Below are positions 45,494 through 55,679 of a stretch of 64,000 bases of DNA, in pieces; the stretch's first letter is position 1; each line of letters opens with the position of its first letter. The translations under genes and the position numbers were made by a program. The DNA comes from Pseudomonadota bacterium (GTDB lineage: Bacteria; Pseudomonadota; Gammaproteobacteria; Burkholderiales; Rhodocyclaceae): assembly GCA_018262095.1 (NCBI GenBank), contig JAGTRW010000003.1, positions 95,612 through 159,611 on the forward strand. The letters run 5' to 3'. The notes under the pieces were generated by a model, which saw only the letters and a program-made list of their open reading frames with translations, had not been told where the DNA came from and did not search any database.

Positions 45494-45513
45494 AATGTTT
45501 CAAAACGAACATT
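45494..45513. promoter_or_regulatory. GlpR/DeoR-type operator
   Basis: ATGTTTCAAAACGAACAT (45495-45512) is a near match to the GlpR operator ATGTTCG-nnnn-CGAACAT. A further half-site, GAATGTTAG, lies at about 45466-45474. It sits in the gap between glpD and the repressor gene. Confidence 0.65.
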
Positions 45514-45685
45514 ATGGTTTGGGCCGGGCTTTGTCAACCAGCAAATGCAATTGCCGTGGCAAGCTTCATATCGCCAGCGCGGCGCCGGCCCAGGACGGTT
45601 AGAATGAAAGCACGCCGGTGCCGCCTACCACGCGGGCACGCAGGCTGGGCACCGGCCCCGGAATGGACCCGCAGTGGAGACGATA

Positions 45686-46507
45686 ATGAAAACGCGCGCC
45701 AGCCAAATCAACCTGATTCCGCGCCATCAGGAGATCCTGGCGCTGGCCAGGCAAAAAGGTTATTTGTCGACCGAAGAACTGACTCGCGCCTTCAAGGTCA
45801 CCTCGCAGACGATCCGGCGCGATATCAACGAGTTGTGCTCGCGCGGCTTGCTGCGGCGTTATCACGGCGGCGCCGGTCTGGCTTCGAGCGTTGAGAACGT
45901 CGATTACTCGGCGCGTCAGGTGTTGAACCACAATGAGAAGATCCGCATCGGGCAGATGGTCGCGCAGCAGATTCCGGACAACGCGTCGCTGTTCATCAAC
46001 ATCGGAACGACCACCGAAGAGGTGGCCAAGGCCTTGTCGGCGCACAAGAACCTGCGGATCATCACCAACAATCTCAATGTCGCGACGCTGCTTGCCGACA
46101 ACGCGAATTTCGAAGTGATCGTCGCGGGCGGCGTGGTCAGGCGCGACCGCGGCGTGATCGGCGAATCGACGATCGATTTCATCAAGCAGTTCAAGGTCGA
46201 TTTCGGAATCATCGGAATTTCTGGAGTCGACCTCGACGGCACCTTGCTCGATTTCGACTACCGTGAAGTTCGCGTCGCGCAGGCGATCATCGAAAACGCG
46301 CGGCAGGTTTTTCTGGTGACCGACCACACCAAGTTCAGCCGCAACCCGATGGTCCGCCTCGGCCACATCTCGGAAATCGACGCCTTGTTCACCGACGATC
46401 AGCCGCCAGACGAAATTGCCGCCGCGTTGGCGCAGGCCAAGGTCAGGCTCTATGTCACCGGCAGCGAGGGCAAGCGCGTGCCGCCGCAACCTGCGGTGCC
46501 GGCCTAA
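45686..46507 (+). CDS. glpR: DeoR/GlpR-family transcriptional repressor
   Basis: 273 residues. DeoR helix-turn-helix LSTEELTRAFKVTSQTIRRDINELCSRGLLRRYHGGA (in parts, about 27-62) followed by a DeoR sensor domain with INIGTTTEEVA, TNNLNVA, GGVVRRDRGVIGE and the terminal VTDHTKF. These sense phosphorylated sugars, glycerol-3-phosphate for GlpR. GGAG precedes the ATG at 45686. Divergent from glpD with a fitting operator, so repression of glpD is the likely role. Its stop overlaps that of hemW by a few bases. Confidence 0.9.
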   Translation: MKTRASQINLIPRHQEILALARQKGYLSTEELTRAFKVTSQTIRRDINELCSRGLLRRYHGGAGLASSVENVDYSARQVLNHNEKIRIGQMVAQQIPDNASLFINIGTTTEEVAKALSAHKNLRIITNNLNVATLLADNANFEVIVAGGVVRRDRGVIGESTIDFIKQFKVDFGIIGISGVDLDGTLLDFDYREVRVAQAIIENARQVFLVTDHTKFSRNPMVRLGHISEIDALFTDDQPPDEIAAALAQAKVRLYVTGSEGKRVPPQPAVPA

Positions 46508-47721
46508 TCGGCGAGAAAGCGCTCGAGCAGACGGTTGAGGTGGCGTTGTCCGCGTGGCGTCGGCGCGATGTGGCCGGGCCGGCGTTCGATCAGTCCGTCG
46601 CTTTCGGCGCGGCGCAGTTCGTTTTCGATGGCGATCAGCGGCAGCGCGGTGCGCGCTTCGAACAGCGATGCGTCGAAGCCCTGGGTGAGGCGTAGCGCGT
46701 TCATCATGAATTCGAACGGCAGGTCAGCCGCAGCGACCGGAAATTCGTCGGCTATCGGATGCGACTCGGCGACCTGCGCCAGATACTGTTTGGGCTGTTT
46801 CCAGCGCATCTGCCGCAGCACCTTGTCGTGTAACGTCAGCTTGCCGTGGGCGCCGGCGCCGATCCCGAGGTAGTCGCCGAAAGTCCAGTAATTGACGTTG
46901 TGCCGGCAGTGGCGGCCGGGCTGCGCGAAAGCCGACGTTTCGTAGTGGACGAAACCGGCGCTGGCCAGCCTGGCCTCGATCGCCTCCTGCATGTCGGCGC
47001 AGGCGTCAGGGTCGGGCAGCGTCGGCGGGGCGGCGGCGAAGGCGGTGTTGGGCTCAAGCGTCAGCTGATAGCAGGAGAGGTGGGGCGGCGCGAAAGCGAG
47101 CGCGGCGTCGACGTCGCCCATCGCCTGTTCAAGCGTTTGCCCGGGCAGTCCGTACATCAGGTCGAGGTTGAAATTATCGAAATGCTGGGCGGCGATTTCG
47201 ATCGCGCGGCGCGCCTGGCGGTCATCGTGAATTCGTCCGAGCGCCTTGAGGTGCGCCGCGTTGAAGCTCTGAATGCCGAGCGACAGGCGATTGACGCCGG
47301 CGTCGCGGAAGGCCGCGAACTTGGCACTTTCGACCGTTCCCGGGTTGGCTTCGAGCGTGATCTCGGCGCCGGGGACGAGCGGCAGCAGCGTGCGCATCGC
47401 AGTCAGCAGCGTTGCGAGCGAATTTCCGGAGAGCAGGCTTGGCGTTCCGCCGCCGAAGAAAATGCTCGACACCTGGCGCCCCCAGACGAGCGGCAGCGCC
47501 GATTCGAGGTCGGCAATCAGCGCGCTGACGTAGTCGGCCTCGGGAATTTCGCCGCGCGCCTGATGCGAGTTGAAGTCGCAGTACGGACACTTCTGCACGC
47601 ACCACGGGATATGGACGTAGAGCGAGAGCGGCGGCGGGATACGAAACTCGAGGGTTCCCGATGCCGCGCTCTTTGACTTTCCCGCCGCGACGATAGTGAT
47701 GACGCGTGCCGCCTTGGCCAT
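46504..47721 (-). CDS. hemW: Radical SAM heme chaperone HemW
   Basis: 405 residues. Radical SAM cluster motif WCVQKCPYCDFNSH (CxxxCxxC, about 38-51), then FFGGGTPSLLSG and GVNRLSLGIQSFN. HemW inserts heme into respiratory enzymes; it is often mis-annotated as oxygen-independent coproporphyrinogen oxidase. The extra residue pattern of true HemN is absent. Starts at 47721 in a TGATG overlap with rdgB; the open frame further upstream shadows rdgB. Confidence 0.92.
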   Translation of the reverse strand: MAKAARVITIVAAGKSKSAASGTLEFRIPPPLSLYVHIPWCVQKCPYCDFNSHQARGEIPEADYVSALIADLESALPLVWGRQVSSIFFGGGTPSLLSGNSLATLLTAMRTLLPLVPGAEITLEANPGTVESAKFAAFRDAGVNRLSLGIQSFNAAHLKALGRIHDDRQARRAIEIAAQHFDNFNLDLMYGLPGQTLEQAMGDVDAALAFAPPHLSCYQLTLEPNTAFAAAPPTLPDPDACADMQEAIEARLASAGFVHYETSAFAQPGRHCRHNVNYWTFGDYLGIGAGAHGKLTLHDKVLRQMRWKQPKQYLAQVAESHPIADEFPVAAADLPFEFMMNALRLTQGFDASLFEARTALPLIAIENELRRAESDGLIERRPGHIAPTPRGQRHLNRLLERFLAD

Positions 47722-48320
47722 CAGCGCGCGGCTTGCAAGCGTTCGAGCAGCCGCGCCAATGCCTGACCGCGGTGCGAGCGGCGGTTCTTCTCGGCGGCGG
47801 AAAGTTCGGCCGACGTCTGGTCGAGCTCGCGAATATAGAACAGCGGATCGTAGCCAAAACCCGCGCTGCCACGTTCGGCGGCGAGGATCTCGCCGTGCCA
47901 TTCGCCTTCGGCGATGATTGGCTGCGGGTCTGCGGCGTGGCGAACGAAGACGATCACCGAAACGAAGTGCGCTTGCCGGTCGCAGCGCTCGCCAAGTTCG
48001 GCGAGCAGCTTGGCGTTGTTGCGCGCGTCCGACTTGGGGTCGTCGGGTGTCTCTTGCGCGTAGCGCGCCGACTGGACGCCGGGCGCGCCGCCGAAGGCGT
48101 CGACGCACAAGCCGGAGTCGTCGGCGAGCGCCGGCAGGCCGGTCAGCCGCGCGGCATGACGCGCTTTTTCGAGCGCGTTCTCGACGAAGGTGCAATGCGG
48201 CTCGTCGCATTCAGGAACGCCGAGCTGTCCCTGCGGGATCAGCTCCCAGCCGAGCGGCGCGAGAATCGCGTCGAGTTCCTTGAGCTTCTTGGCGTTGTTC
48301 GAGGCGAGAACGAGCTTCAT
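47721..48320 (-). CDS. rdgB: dITP/XTP pyrophosphatase RdgB
   Basis: 199 residues. Removes non-canonical purine triphosphates from the nucleotide pool. Motifs: [12 protein letters not shown] (about 4-15), [14 protein letters not shown] (about 44-57), [11 protein letters not shown] and [11 protein letters not shown] at 48320 overlaps the rph stop (ATGA) and its stop overlaps the hemW start, so translation is coupled. Confidence 0.96.
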   Translation of the reverse strand: MKLVLASNNAKKLKELDAILAPLGWELIPQGQLGVPECDEPHCTFVENALEKARHAARLTGLPALADDSGLCVDAFGGAPGVQSARYAQETPDDPKSDARNNAKLLAELGERCDRQAHFVSVIVFVRHAADPQPIIAEGEWHGEILAAERGSAGFGYDPLFYIRELDQTSAELSAAEKNRRSHRGQALARLLERLQAAR

Positions 48321-49033
48321 ACGGCCAGCGCCGCTTTCTGCCGCGCGATCAATTGCGCGATTCCGGTTTCGGCAAAATCGACGAGCTGGTTCATCTGCGC
48401 GCGCGTGAACGGCTCGCCCTCGGCCGTCCCCTGAATTTCGACGATGCCACCGCGGCCGGTCATCACCACGTTCATGTCGGTATCGCAGTCCGAATCCTCG
48501 GGGTAGTCGAGGTCGAGCACCGCCTCGCCCTGGTAGATGCCGACCGAAATCGCCGCGACGTGGTCGAGCAGCGGGCTTTGCGCCAACTTGCCCTGGGCGA
48601 CGAGGTAGGCGCAGGCGTCGTGCAGCGCCAGCCAGGCGCCGGTGATCGACGCGCAACGCGTGCCGCCATCGGCCTGCAGCACGTCGCAATCGAGCGTGAT
48701 CTGGCGTTCGCCGAGCGCCTTGAGGTCGGTTACGGCACGCAGCGAGCGGCCGATCAGACGCTGGATTTCCTGGGTGCGACCGCTCTGCTTGCCCTTGGCC
48801 GCTTCGCGCGCGCTGCGCGTGTGCGTCGCGCGCGGCAGCATGCCGTATTCGGCGGTGACCCAGCCCTGTCCCTTGCCGCGCAGGAAAGGCGGCAACGATT
48901 CTTCAATGCTGGCGGTGCACAGCACCTGCGTGTCGCCCATTTCGATGAGCACCGAGCCTTCGGCGTGGCGGGTGAAGTTGCGGGTGATGCGGATGCTGCG
49001 AAGCTCTGACGGCTTGCGTTGACTGGGGCGCAT
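48317..49033 (-). CDS. rph: Ribonuclease PH
   Basis: 238 residues. Phosphorolytic 3'-5' exoribonuclease for tRNA 3' maturation. Sequence starts [40 protein letters not shown] (about 63-82), [14 protein letters not shown] and [12 protein letters not shown] (phosphate and catalytic region) are intact. The much longer open frame upstream (to 50038) shadows the PP2C gene. Confidence 0.96.
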   Translation of the reverse strand: MRPSQRKPSELRSIRITRNFTRHAEGSVLIEMGDTQVLCTASIEESLPPFLRGKGQGWVTAEYGMLPRATHTRSAREAAKGKQSGRTQEIQRLIGRSLRAVTDLKALGERQITLDCDVLQADGGTRCASITGAWLALHDACAYLVAQGKLAQSPLLDHVAAISVGIYQGEAVLDLDYPEDSDCDTDMNVVMTGRGGIVEIQGTAEGEPFTRAQMNQLVDFAETGIAQLIARQKAALAV

Positions 49034-49041
49034 GAAAATTC

Positions 49042-49962
49042 CTATTTGGAGTACTTCTGGATGGTCGAGCGGATCTCGTCGATCGCGCGTTCGATTTCTT
49101 CTTCGGACAGTTCGGTCTTGTAGCTTGGGTTGCGACCGAAGGCGTCGAGTTTGGTGGTCACCGTGTCGCGCGACATCAATTGCGTCGACACGACGCTCGA
49201 CGGACTGGTGCCTTCTTCGCGATAGCTGTCTTCCCAGCGCACGGCGACAATCGACAGGTTGTCGGCATTCGGTCCGCCGCGGATATCGGCCTGGCCAAGC
49301 AGCATCGGCACCGCCTGCATCAGGTTGTCGCTCTTCAAGGCCACCGCCATCGTCTCGCCGGGAAGCACGCCCCATACGCCGTCGGTGCATAGTGCGAGCA
49401 CGTCGCCCGCTTCGAGCGGCGTCTTGCGCGAGAATTCGATTTCCGGCGCCTTGCGCCCCCCGAGACAGCTGTAAACCTTGTTGCGATCGGGGTGCACCGC
49501 CGCCTGCGCTTCGTTGATCACGCCCTGGTCCTTGAGCAACTGCACGCGCGAGTGATCGCGCGTGTGGACCAGCACCTTGCCGTCGCGCATCAGGTACAGG
49601 CGCGAATCTCCGGCATGCGCCCAGTAGGCGATGTTGTCCTGGATGATGCAGGCGACGCAGGTGGTGCGCGGCGAATCCTTGAGATTGTGGGCGTCGGTAA
49701 AATCGATGATGGCGTGATGCGCGTTGATCATCGCCTTCTGCAGGAACAGGAAGGGGTCGGCAATGACCGGTGTCGCCTCGCGCTGGAATGACTCGACCAG
49801 GCTCTGCACGGCGATCTGCGCGGCGATCTCGCCGTAGTAATGGCCGCCCATCCCGTCGGCGACGACCATCAGCAAGGCATCGCGCGAATAGCAGTGAGCC
49901 AGCCGGTCTTCGTTGTTGGCGCGTTTGCCAGGGCGGCTTTCCTGATAAATGGTGAATTTCAC
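49042..49962 (-). CDS. PP2C-family protein serine/threonine phosphatase
   Basis: 306 residues from the GTG at 49962, which overlaps the kinase stop as GTGA. Metal-binding motifs NNEDR (about 16-20), VADGMGGH (about 33-40), [18 protein letters not shown] and [11 protein letters not shown] identify an active PP2C. It should reverse phosphorylation by the adjoining kinase. The C-terminal 50 residues are a charged extension. Follows yicC-divergent kinase and precedes rph. Confidence 0.92.
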   Translation of the reverse strand: MKFTIYQESRPGKRANNEDRLAHCYSRDALLMVVADGMGGHYYGEIAAQIAVQSLVESFQREATPVIADPFLFLQKAMINAHHAIIDFTDAHNLKDSPRTTCVACIIQDNIAYWAHAGDSRLYLMRDGKVLVHTRDHSRVQLLKDQGVINEAQAAVHPDRNKVYSCLGGRKAPEIEFSRKTPLEAGDVLALCTDGVWGVLPGETMAVALKSDNLMQAVPMLLGQADIRGGPNADNLSIVAVRWEDSYREEGTSPSSVVSTQLMSRDTVTTKLDAFGRNPSYKTELSEEEIERAIDEIRSTIQKYSK

Positions 49963-50927
49963 TTGGCCGGGCTCCTTCTTTTGAGTTTGTCCACCACTTG
50001 GCCGAGCCAATGCTGCTTGGGCTGCTCAGGTTTCTCAACCGCTTCGGTCAATGCCTTCTGCAGCGCAAAGACGCTTTGCGGCCGATAGAAATGGTTGAGG
50101 CACAGACACCAATCGACCGTTTCGAGCAATTGATCCGAGTATTGCCCTTCCCAGCGCACCATCGCCGGGATCAGCCGGTCTTTTTCGCAACGGATGTCGG
50201 CAGCCTGCGGCGCCGATCCGGCCATGCATGCGTACATCGACGCGCCGACGCTGTAGATGTCGCTCCACGGGCCGAGCAATTCCCTTTGCTTGTAGTGTTC
50301 GGGCGAAGCGAAGCCCGGCGTGTACATCGGCTTGAGCATCGGTGTGTCGGAGGCCAGCGTCTGCCGCGCGGCGCCGAAATCGATCAGCACCGGCGTGTAG
50401 TCGTTGCGCATGTAGATATTCGACGGCTTGAGGTCGAGGTGCAGCAGTTTGTGCGAATGTACCTCGCGCAGGCCGTTGAGCAGCTTGGTGAAGACGTTGC
50501 GGATGAAGTTCTCGGTGATGATCGCCCGGTTCTTCTGGATCATCTCCTGCAGCGTTCGTCCGCGCTCGTATTCCATCACCATGTAAACGGTGTCGTTGGC
50601 GCGAAAAAAATTGAGCACGCGAATCACGTTCGGATGCGACAGCTTGGCCAGTGCGCGGCCTTCCTCGAAAAAGCACTTCATGCCGTAACGGAAAGCCGGC
50701 AAGTGCTCTTCGCTGATGGTCGGCTTGATCTCTCCCTCGCCGCGCAGCGCCAGGCTGTTCGGCAGATATTCCTTGATCGCGACGAATTGACCGGAGGGGT
50801 CGGTGGCCAGATAGACGATCGAGAACCCTCCCAGTGAGAACTGGTGCTCGATGCGGTATTCATCGAGTTGGTAACCGGCGGGAAGGGCGTGGTTCGCTTG
50901 TTGCACCATCAATATCGAGGCTATCAT
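49959..50927 (-). CDS. Serine/threonine protein kinase (Hanks type)
   Basis: 322 residues, cytosolic, no membrane helix. Kinase motifs: Gly-rich [12 protein letters not shown] (about 30-41), VAIKEYLP (catalytic Lys), [10 protein letters not shown] (catalytic loop, with HLD instead of HRD, about 160-169), DFGAAR and FASPEHY. The HLD variant suggests an Arg-independent activation loop. Start at 50927 or the in-frame ATG at 50909; no clear ribosome binding site distinguishes them. It overlaps the PP2C gene, forming a kinase-phosphatase pair. Confidence 0.92.
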   Translation of the reverse strand: MIASILMVQQANHALPAGYQLDEYRIEHQFSLGGFSIVYLATDPSGQFVAIKEYLPNSLALRGEGEIKPTISEEHLPAFRYGMKCFFEEGRALAKLSHPNVIRVLNFFRANDTVYMVMEYERGRTLQEMIQKNRAIITENFIRNVFTKLLNGLREVHSHKLLHLDLKPSNIYMRNDYTPVLIDFGAARQTLASDTPMLKPMYTPGFASPEHYKQRELLGPWSDIYSVGASMYACMAGSAPQAADIRCEKDRLIPAMVRWEGQYSDQLLETVDWCLCLNHFYRPQSVFALQKALTEAVEKPEQPKQHWLGQVVDKLKRRSPAK

Positions 50928-51009
50928 GTGGCAATCGGGCCATTTTCAGGCTTTAGCGGTTGACTGTAAAGCTGATCGCTCTGACGCCCCTCTCTTCTTC
51001 AGGACTCCC

Positions 51010-51876
51010 ATGATCTACAGCATGACCGGCTATGCCGCCAGAACGCTCGACGTTGAACACGGCGCACTGCACCTCGAACTCAAAAGCGTCAATTCGCGCT
51101 ATCTTGATTTCCAGTTCCGCGTCTGCGAGGAATTGCGCGCCGCCGAACCGGCGCTGCGCGAATTGTTCAGCGCTCGCCTGACCCGCGGCAAACTCGAGTG
51201 CCGCGTGAGTTACGCCGCGGCGACCGCGCGGGTCCGCGCGCAGACGCTCAACGCCGACTTGTTGCAGCGGCTCAAATCCTTCGAGGCGCAAGTGTGCAGC
51301 GAGCTGCCGCAGGCTGCGCCGCTGGCGGTTGCCGACGTCTTGCGCTGGCCCGGGATGTTCGGTGACGATTCGATGGACAGCGAAGCGCTGGTCAGGTCGT
51401 GCCTGGCGCTGGCCAAGGACGCGCTGGACGATTTTTCCGCCAGTCGCGCGCGCGAAGGTGAAAAGCTCGCCGCAGTGATCCTTGAGCGAGTCGCCCGCAT
51501 GCGTGATCTGGTGCGCGAGGTTGCGCCGCGCATTCCGCTCGCGCAGGCGGCATTTCAGGACAAGCTCAAGCAGCGCTTGATCGATGCCATCGGCAGCGCT
51601 GACGACGAGCGGATTCGCCAGGAAGTCGCGGTATTCGCCGTGCGCATCGACGTCGCCGAGGAACTGGCTCGCCTGTCGACGCACCTCGACGAAGTCGAGC
51701 GTGTGCTCAAGGCCGGCGGCGCCAGCGGCAAGCGCCTCGATTTCCTGATGCAGGAACTCAACCGCGAGGCCAATACGCTCGGTTCCAAATCGGTGGTCAG
51801 CGAAGTGTCGCAAACGGCGATGGAACTCAAACTGCTGATCGAGCAAATGCGCGAGCAGATCCAGAATCTGGAGTGA
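51010..51876 (+). CDS. YicC-family endoribonuclease-type protein
   Basis: 288 residues. N-terminal MIYSMTGYAARTLDVEHGAL, the stretch LKSVNSRYLDFQFRV, and the C-terminal domain ending GSKSVVSEVSQTAMELKLLI EQMREQIQNLE (in parts) match the full YicC/YloC family. Members are reported as RNases that act on small RNAs. ATG at 51010 with AGGA upstream. Divergent from the kinase operon; a terminator follows. Confidence 0.93.
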   Translation: MIYSMTGYAARTLDVEHGALHLELKSVNSRYLDFQFRVCEELRAAEPALRELFSARLTRGKLECRVSYAAATARVRAQTLNADLLQRLKSFEAQVCSELPQAAPLAVADVLRWPGMFGDDSMDSEALVRSCLALAKDALDDFSASRAREGEKLAAVILERVARMRDLVREVAPRIPLAQAAFQDKLKQRLIDAIGSADDERIRQEVAVFAVRIDVAEELARLSTHLDEVERVLKAGGASGKRLDFLMQELNREANTLGSKSVVSEVSQTAMELKLLIEQMREQIQNLE

Positions 51877-51911
51877 CGTTTCAGGTCGTCGAACGACGTC
51901 GCGGACTCTAC

Positions 51912-51938
51912 GAAAGCCCCTATCCACGGGGCTTTTTC
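51912..51938 (+). terminator. Rho-independent terminator after yicC
   Basis: AAAGCCCC, six-base loop, GGGGCTTTTT. Located about 36 bp after the stop. Confidence 0.85.
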
Positions 51939-52273
51939 TATTTCTGCGGCGGTGCAAGAACGTCATAGCCGCGTCACCCAATTGGTTTTCTCTGTCTGGC
52001 AACGCACAGAGGCCGGGCGATCGGCCGGGTAGAGTCTGCGCCATTGGCTGCTTGAGATCCGCCAAGACTATCGCGTTGGCGTTCAGCAAGGCGGGTCGGG
52101 GAACGAAATCGCGCGCAGCGATGCCCTATAGTAGGGGTGTGCGGCAGGGGTGAGTTCGGCCAGGTCGTCGCGACAGCGCCCGCCGGTCACGGCCATTTTC
52201 ATTTTTCGGCGCTTGCACTGTCCTCTCTGGCCGTGCTGGTGCTCACGCTTTTGGCGAGAATCGGAGCAAGATC
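51939..52273. other. Leader region of the glycogen/trehalose operon
   Basis: About 335 bases without a gene. GGAGC just before the ATG of treS is its ribosome binding site. I see no riboswitch or clear operator; a promoter is expected here but cannot be pinned down. Confidence 0.4.
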
Positions 52274-55200
52274 ATGAGCGACTCGACACTTCCTGGAAAC
52301 GCCGGTTCGCCGGCGCCAGGCGGAAACGTCTCCCCAACGCCCGCCGCGACCCCGTCATGGCCGGACGATCCGCTCTGGTACAAGGATGCGATCATCTACG
52401 AACTGCACGTCAAGGCTTTTTTCGACAGTAGCGGCGACGGCACCGGCGACTTCAAGGGACTCACCGAAAAGCTCGACTACCTGCAGGATCTGGGCGTCAA
52501 CACGCTTTGGCTGTTGCCCTTCTATCCGTCGCCGATGCGCGACGACGGCTACGATATTTCCGATTACCGGAACATCAATCCAGCCTATGGCAACCGCACC
52601 GATTTTCGCAATTTCATCCGCGAAGCGCACCACCGCGGACTCAAGGTCATCACCGAACTGGTGATCAACCACACTTCGGATCAACACCCCTGGTTTCAAG
52701 CCGCGCGCCGCGCGCCCGCGGGATCGAAGAAGCGCGATTTCTACCTCTGGTCGGGCAGTGACAAGCGCTTTCCCGAGACGCGCGTCATCTTTACCGATAG
52801 CGAGAAATCGAACTGGGCCTGGGATGACGTCGCGCAGGCGTATTACTGGCACAGATTCTTTTCCCACCAGCCCGACCTCAACCACAACAACCCGAGCGTC
52901 GTCAAGGCGGTGATCCGCATCATGCGTTTCTGGCTCGACCTCGGCGTCGATGGACTGCGCCTCGACGCGATTCCCTATCTGTGCGTTCGCGACGGAACGA
53001 ACAACGAAAACCTGCCCGAGACCCACGCCGTCATCAGGCAGATGCGCGCGGTCATCGACGCCCATTACCAGAATCGCCTGCTGCTCGCCGAGGCCAACCA
53101 GTGGCCCGAGGACGTGCGCGAGTATTTCGGCGACGGCGACGAGTGTCACATGGCCTACAACTTCCCGGTGATGCCGCGCATCTTCATGGCAGTCGCCCAG
53201 GAAGACCGCCATCTGATCGTCGAGATCATGCAGCAGACGCCGGCCATCCCGAGCACCTGCCAGTGGGCGATCTTCCTGCGCAACCATGACGAACTGACGC
53301 TTGAAATGGTCACCCAGCGCGAACGTGACTACATGTACAGCATGTATGCCGCCGACCCGCGCATGCGCATCAACGTCGGGATTCGCCGCCGCCTGGCGCC
53401 GCTGATGGACAACAACCGCGACAAGATCGAATTGGTCAATTTTCTGCTGATGACCTTGCCCGGCTCTCCGGTAATGTACTACGGTGATGAGATCGGCATG
53501 GGCGACAACATCTATCTGGGCGACCGCAACGGCGTACGTACCCCGATGCAGTGGAGCCCGGACCGCAACGCCGGCTTTTCCAGCGCCGACCCCCAGCAAC
53601 TCTATCTGCCTCCGAATATGGATCCGATCTACGGCTACGCGGCGATCAATGTCGAAGCCCAGTCGCGCCACCCGTCGTCGTTGATGCACTGGATCAAGCG
53701 CCTGATCGCCGTGCGCAAGAACTTCCAGGCCTTTGGCCGCGGCAGCATCCGCTTCCTCGAACCGGGCAATCGCAAGATCCTCGCCTATGTGCGCGAATGG
53801 CAGGACGAAACGCTGCTGTGCGTCGTCAATCTCTCGCGTTCGGCGCAGCCGGTCGAACTCGATCTCGCTGCCTACAAGGGATGGGTCCCGGTTGAACTGC
53901 TGGGCCGCACGCCGTTTCCGCCGATCGACGAGCTACCCTACCAGATGACGCTTAGCGGCCACGGCGTCCTGGCTTTCCGCCTGGCCACCGACGTCGAAGT
54001 ACCTTACTGGCACGAAGAGCGGCTGCTCGCCCCCGAACTACCTATCCTGGTTCTCACCGAGGGCTGGCTGACTTTTTCCGGAGGGCGCAGCGCCGCAACC
54101 ACCGTGCGCCGCGCGATCGCCGCGGCGACTTCCGACCAGCTCCAGAACAAGGTTCTGGGTCCCTACCTGAACAACACGCGCTGGTTCGCCGGCAAGGGTC
54201 ACGCCATCTCGCGGATCGAATTGACGGTGCAGGGCGAATGGACGACCGAGAACGGCAGCTGGCTGCTCACGGTCATCGAAGTCCATGGCGACGATCGTCC
54301 GCCTCAGCTCTACTTCCTGCCGCTGGCCATCGCCTGGGAAAACGCGAACAGCGATGAGAAGATCCTGTCGCTGATGCCTTGGGCGCTGGCGCGCGTGCGG
54401 CAAAAGGAGAGAACCGGCCTGCTCTACGGAGCGTTCAGCGACGATCGTTTCTGCCGAGCGTTGCTGGCGGGAATCAGTCAGAACCTGACGCTGCCGTTCG
54501 GCCGGGGGCAGATCGAATTTCGCGCCTTCAAGGCCTTCGCCGATCTGGCTGGTGCCGTTGATGCGCCGGTGCGCCATCCCGCGCTGGAACAGAGCAATAC
54601 GGCGGTATATTTCGGCGACCGGCTGTTTCTCAAGGCCTACCGCCGTTTGCAGACAGGAACCAATCCGGAGGTCGAAATCGGCCGCTTCCTGACCGAACAG
54701 TCGCATTTCGCGCATAGCGTTGCGGTCGCCGGCGCCATAGAATTCCGTCGCGATGACGGGCAGCTTCAGACGCTGGCGATTCTTCAAGCCTACGTCGAAA
54801 ACCAGGGTTCGCTATGGAACTTCGCCGTCGACTATCTCGAGCGCTTTCTTGCCGATCAGGCCGGTGACGCCGCTGTCCCCGCCGACGACGCGCACGCCTA
54901 TTTCCTGGCGCCGATGACGCTGCTCGGCCGTCGTACCGCCCAACTGCACCTCGCCTTCGCGCGCCCGACCGGCAATCCGGCGTTCGAACCCGAGACGATC
55001 ACCGCCGACGACCTGGCGACCTGGTCGGCGCACTTGCGCGACGAGGCAGGCGCTACGCTCGACGATCTCGAAAGGCGGCGCGACGCGCTGGGCGACGAAT
55101 TGCGCGTCGCCGCGGATCGCCTGCTGGCGCAGCGCCGCATCCTGCTCGACCGCATTTCGCCGGCGGCGCTGGCCGCGATCGCTGCGGCCAAGATGCGTTA

Positions 55201-55654
55201 CCACGGCGACTACCATCTGGGTCAGGTGCTGCGCGCCGGCGAGGATTTCGTGATCACCGATTTCGAGGGCGAACCCGCTCGAACACTCGAAGAGCGCAGT
55301 CGCAAACACTCACCGCTACGCGATGTGGCCGGGATGTTGCGCTCGTTCAGCTACGTCGCGGCGGTGGCGGCCAATCACGCCACGCTTGAGCGCCCGGCCG
55401 ACCGGCGTCGGCTCGGACCTCTGGTGCGCAGCTGGGAGCAGCAGACGGGCGAAGCCTTCCTCGCCGGCTACCGCGAAGCCATTGGCGAATGCTCGGCGTG
55501 GCCGGCCGCACCGGGCGCTGCCGATCGGCTGATCGAGTTCTTCGTCGTCGAGAAAGCGCTCTATGAGCTTCGCTACGAGATGAGCAACCGCCCCGACTGG
55601 TTGTCGATTCCGCTCTTCAGCCTGCTGCGGCTGCTTGGCGGTGAGCCGGGTTAG
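52274..55654 (+). CDS. treS: Trehalose synthase (TreS) fused to maltokinase
   Basis: 1126 residues, a natural fusion. The N-terminal half (about 35-580) is a GH13 TreS that interconverts maltose and trehalose: nucleophile DGLRLDAIPYL, acid/base LLAEANQWPED and FLRNHDELT. The C-terminal part (about 640-1120) is a maltokinase (Mak/Pep2): YHGDYHLGQVL (ATP/catalytic) and ITDFEGEPART. Together they turn trehalose into maltose-1-phosphate, the donor for GlgE; GlgE is not in the window. GGAGC precedes the ATG. First gene of the operon treS-glgC-glgX-treZ-treY. Confidence 0.95.
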   Translation: MSDSTLPGNAGSPAPGGNVSPTPAATPSWPDDPLWYKDAIIYELHVKAFFDSSGDGTGDFKGLTEKLDYLQDLGVNTLWLLPFYPSPMRDDGYDISDYRNINPAYGNRTDFRNFIREAHHRGLKVITELVINHTSDQHPWFQAARRAPAGSKKRDFYLWSGSDKRFPETRVIFTDSEKSNWAWDDVAQAYYWHRFFSHQPDLNHNNPSVVKAVIRIMRFWLDLGVDGLRLDAIPYLCVRDGTNNENLPETHAVIRQMRAVIDAHYQNRLLLAEANQWPEDVREYFGDGDECHMAYNFPVMPRIFMAVAQEDRHLIVEIMQQTPAIPSTCQWAIFLRNHDELTLEMVTQRERDYMYSMYAADPRMRINVGIRRRLAPLMDNNRDKIELVNFLLMTLPGSPVMYYGDEIGMGDNIYLGDRNGVRTPMQWSPDRNAGFSSADPQQLYLPPNMDPIYGYAAINVEAQSRHPSSLMHWIKRLIAVRKNFQAFGRGSIRFLEPGNRKILAYVREWQDETLLCVVNLSRSAQPVELDLAAYKGWVPVELLGRTPFPPIDELPYQMTLSGHGVLAFRLATDVEVPYWHEERLLAPELPILVLTEGWLTFSGGRSAATTVRRAIAAATSDQLQNKVLGPYLNNTRWFAGKGHAISRIELTVQGEWTTENGSWLLTVIEVHGDDRPPQLYFLPLAIAWENANSDEKILSLMPWALARVRQKERTGLLYGAFSDDRFCRALLAGISQNLTLPFGRGQIEFRAFKAFADLAGAVDAPVRHPALEQSNTAVYFGDRLFLKAYRRLQTGTNPEVEIGRFLTEQSHFAHSVAVAGAIEFRRDDGQLQTLAILQAYVENQGSLWNFAVDYLERFLADQAGDAAVPADDAHAYFLAPMTLLGRRTAQLHLAFARPTGNPAFEPETITADDLATWSAHLRDEAGATLDDLERRRDALGDELRVAADRLLAQRRILLDRISPAALAAIAAAKMRYHGDYHLGQVLRAGEDFVITDFEGEPARTLEERSRKHSPLRDVAGMLRSFSYVAAVAANHATLERPADRRRLGPLVRSWEQQTGEAFLAGYREAIGECSAWPAAPGAADRLIEFFVVEKALYELRYEMSNRPDWLSIPLFSLLRLLGGEPG

Positions 55655-55679
55655 GCGCGATGAGTGAAGGAGGCCGATC

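Noticed and set aside
49034..50038. Long upstream extension of the rph frame
   Set aside because: It shadows the PP2C gene; RNase PH has its standard start at 49033.
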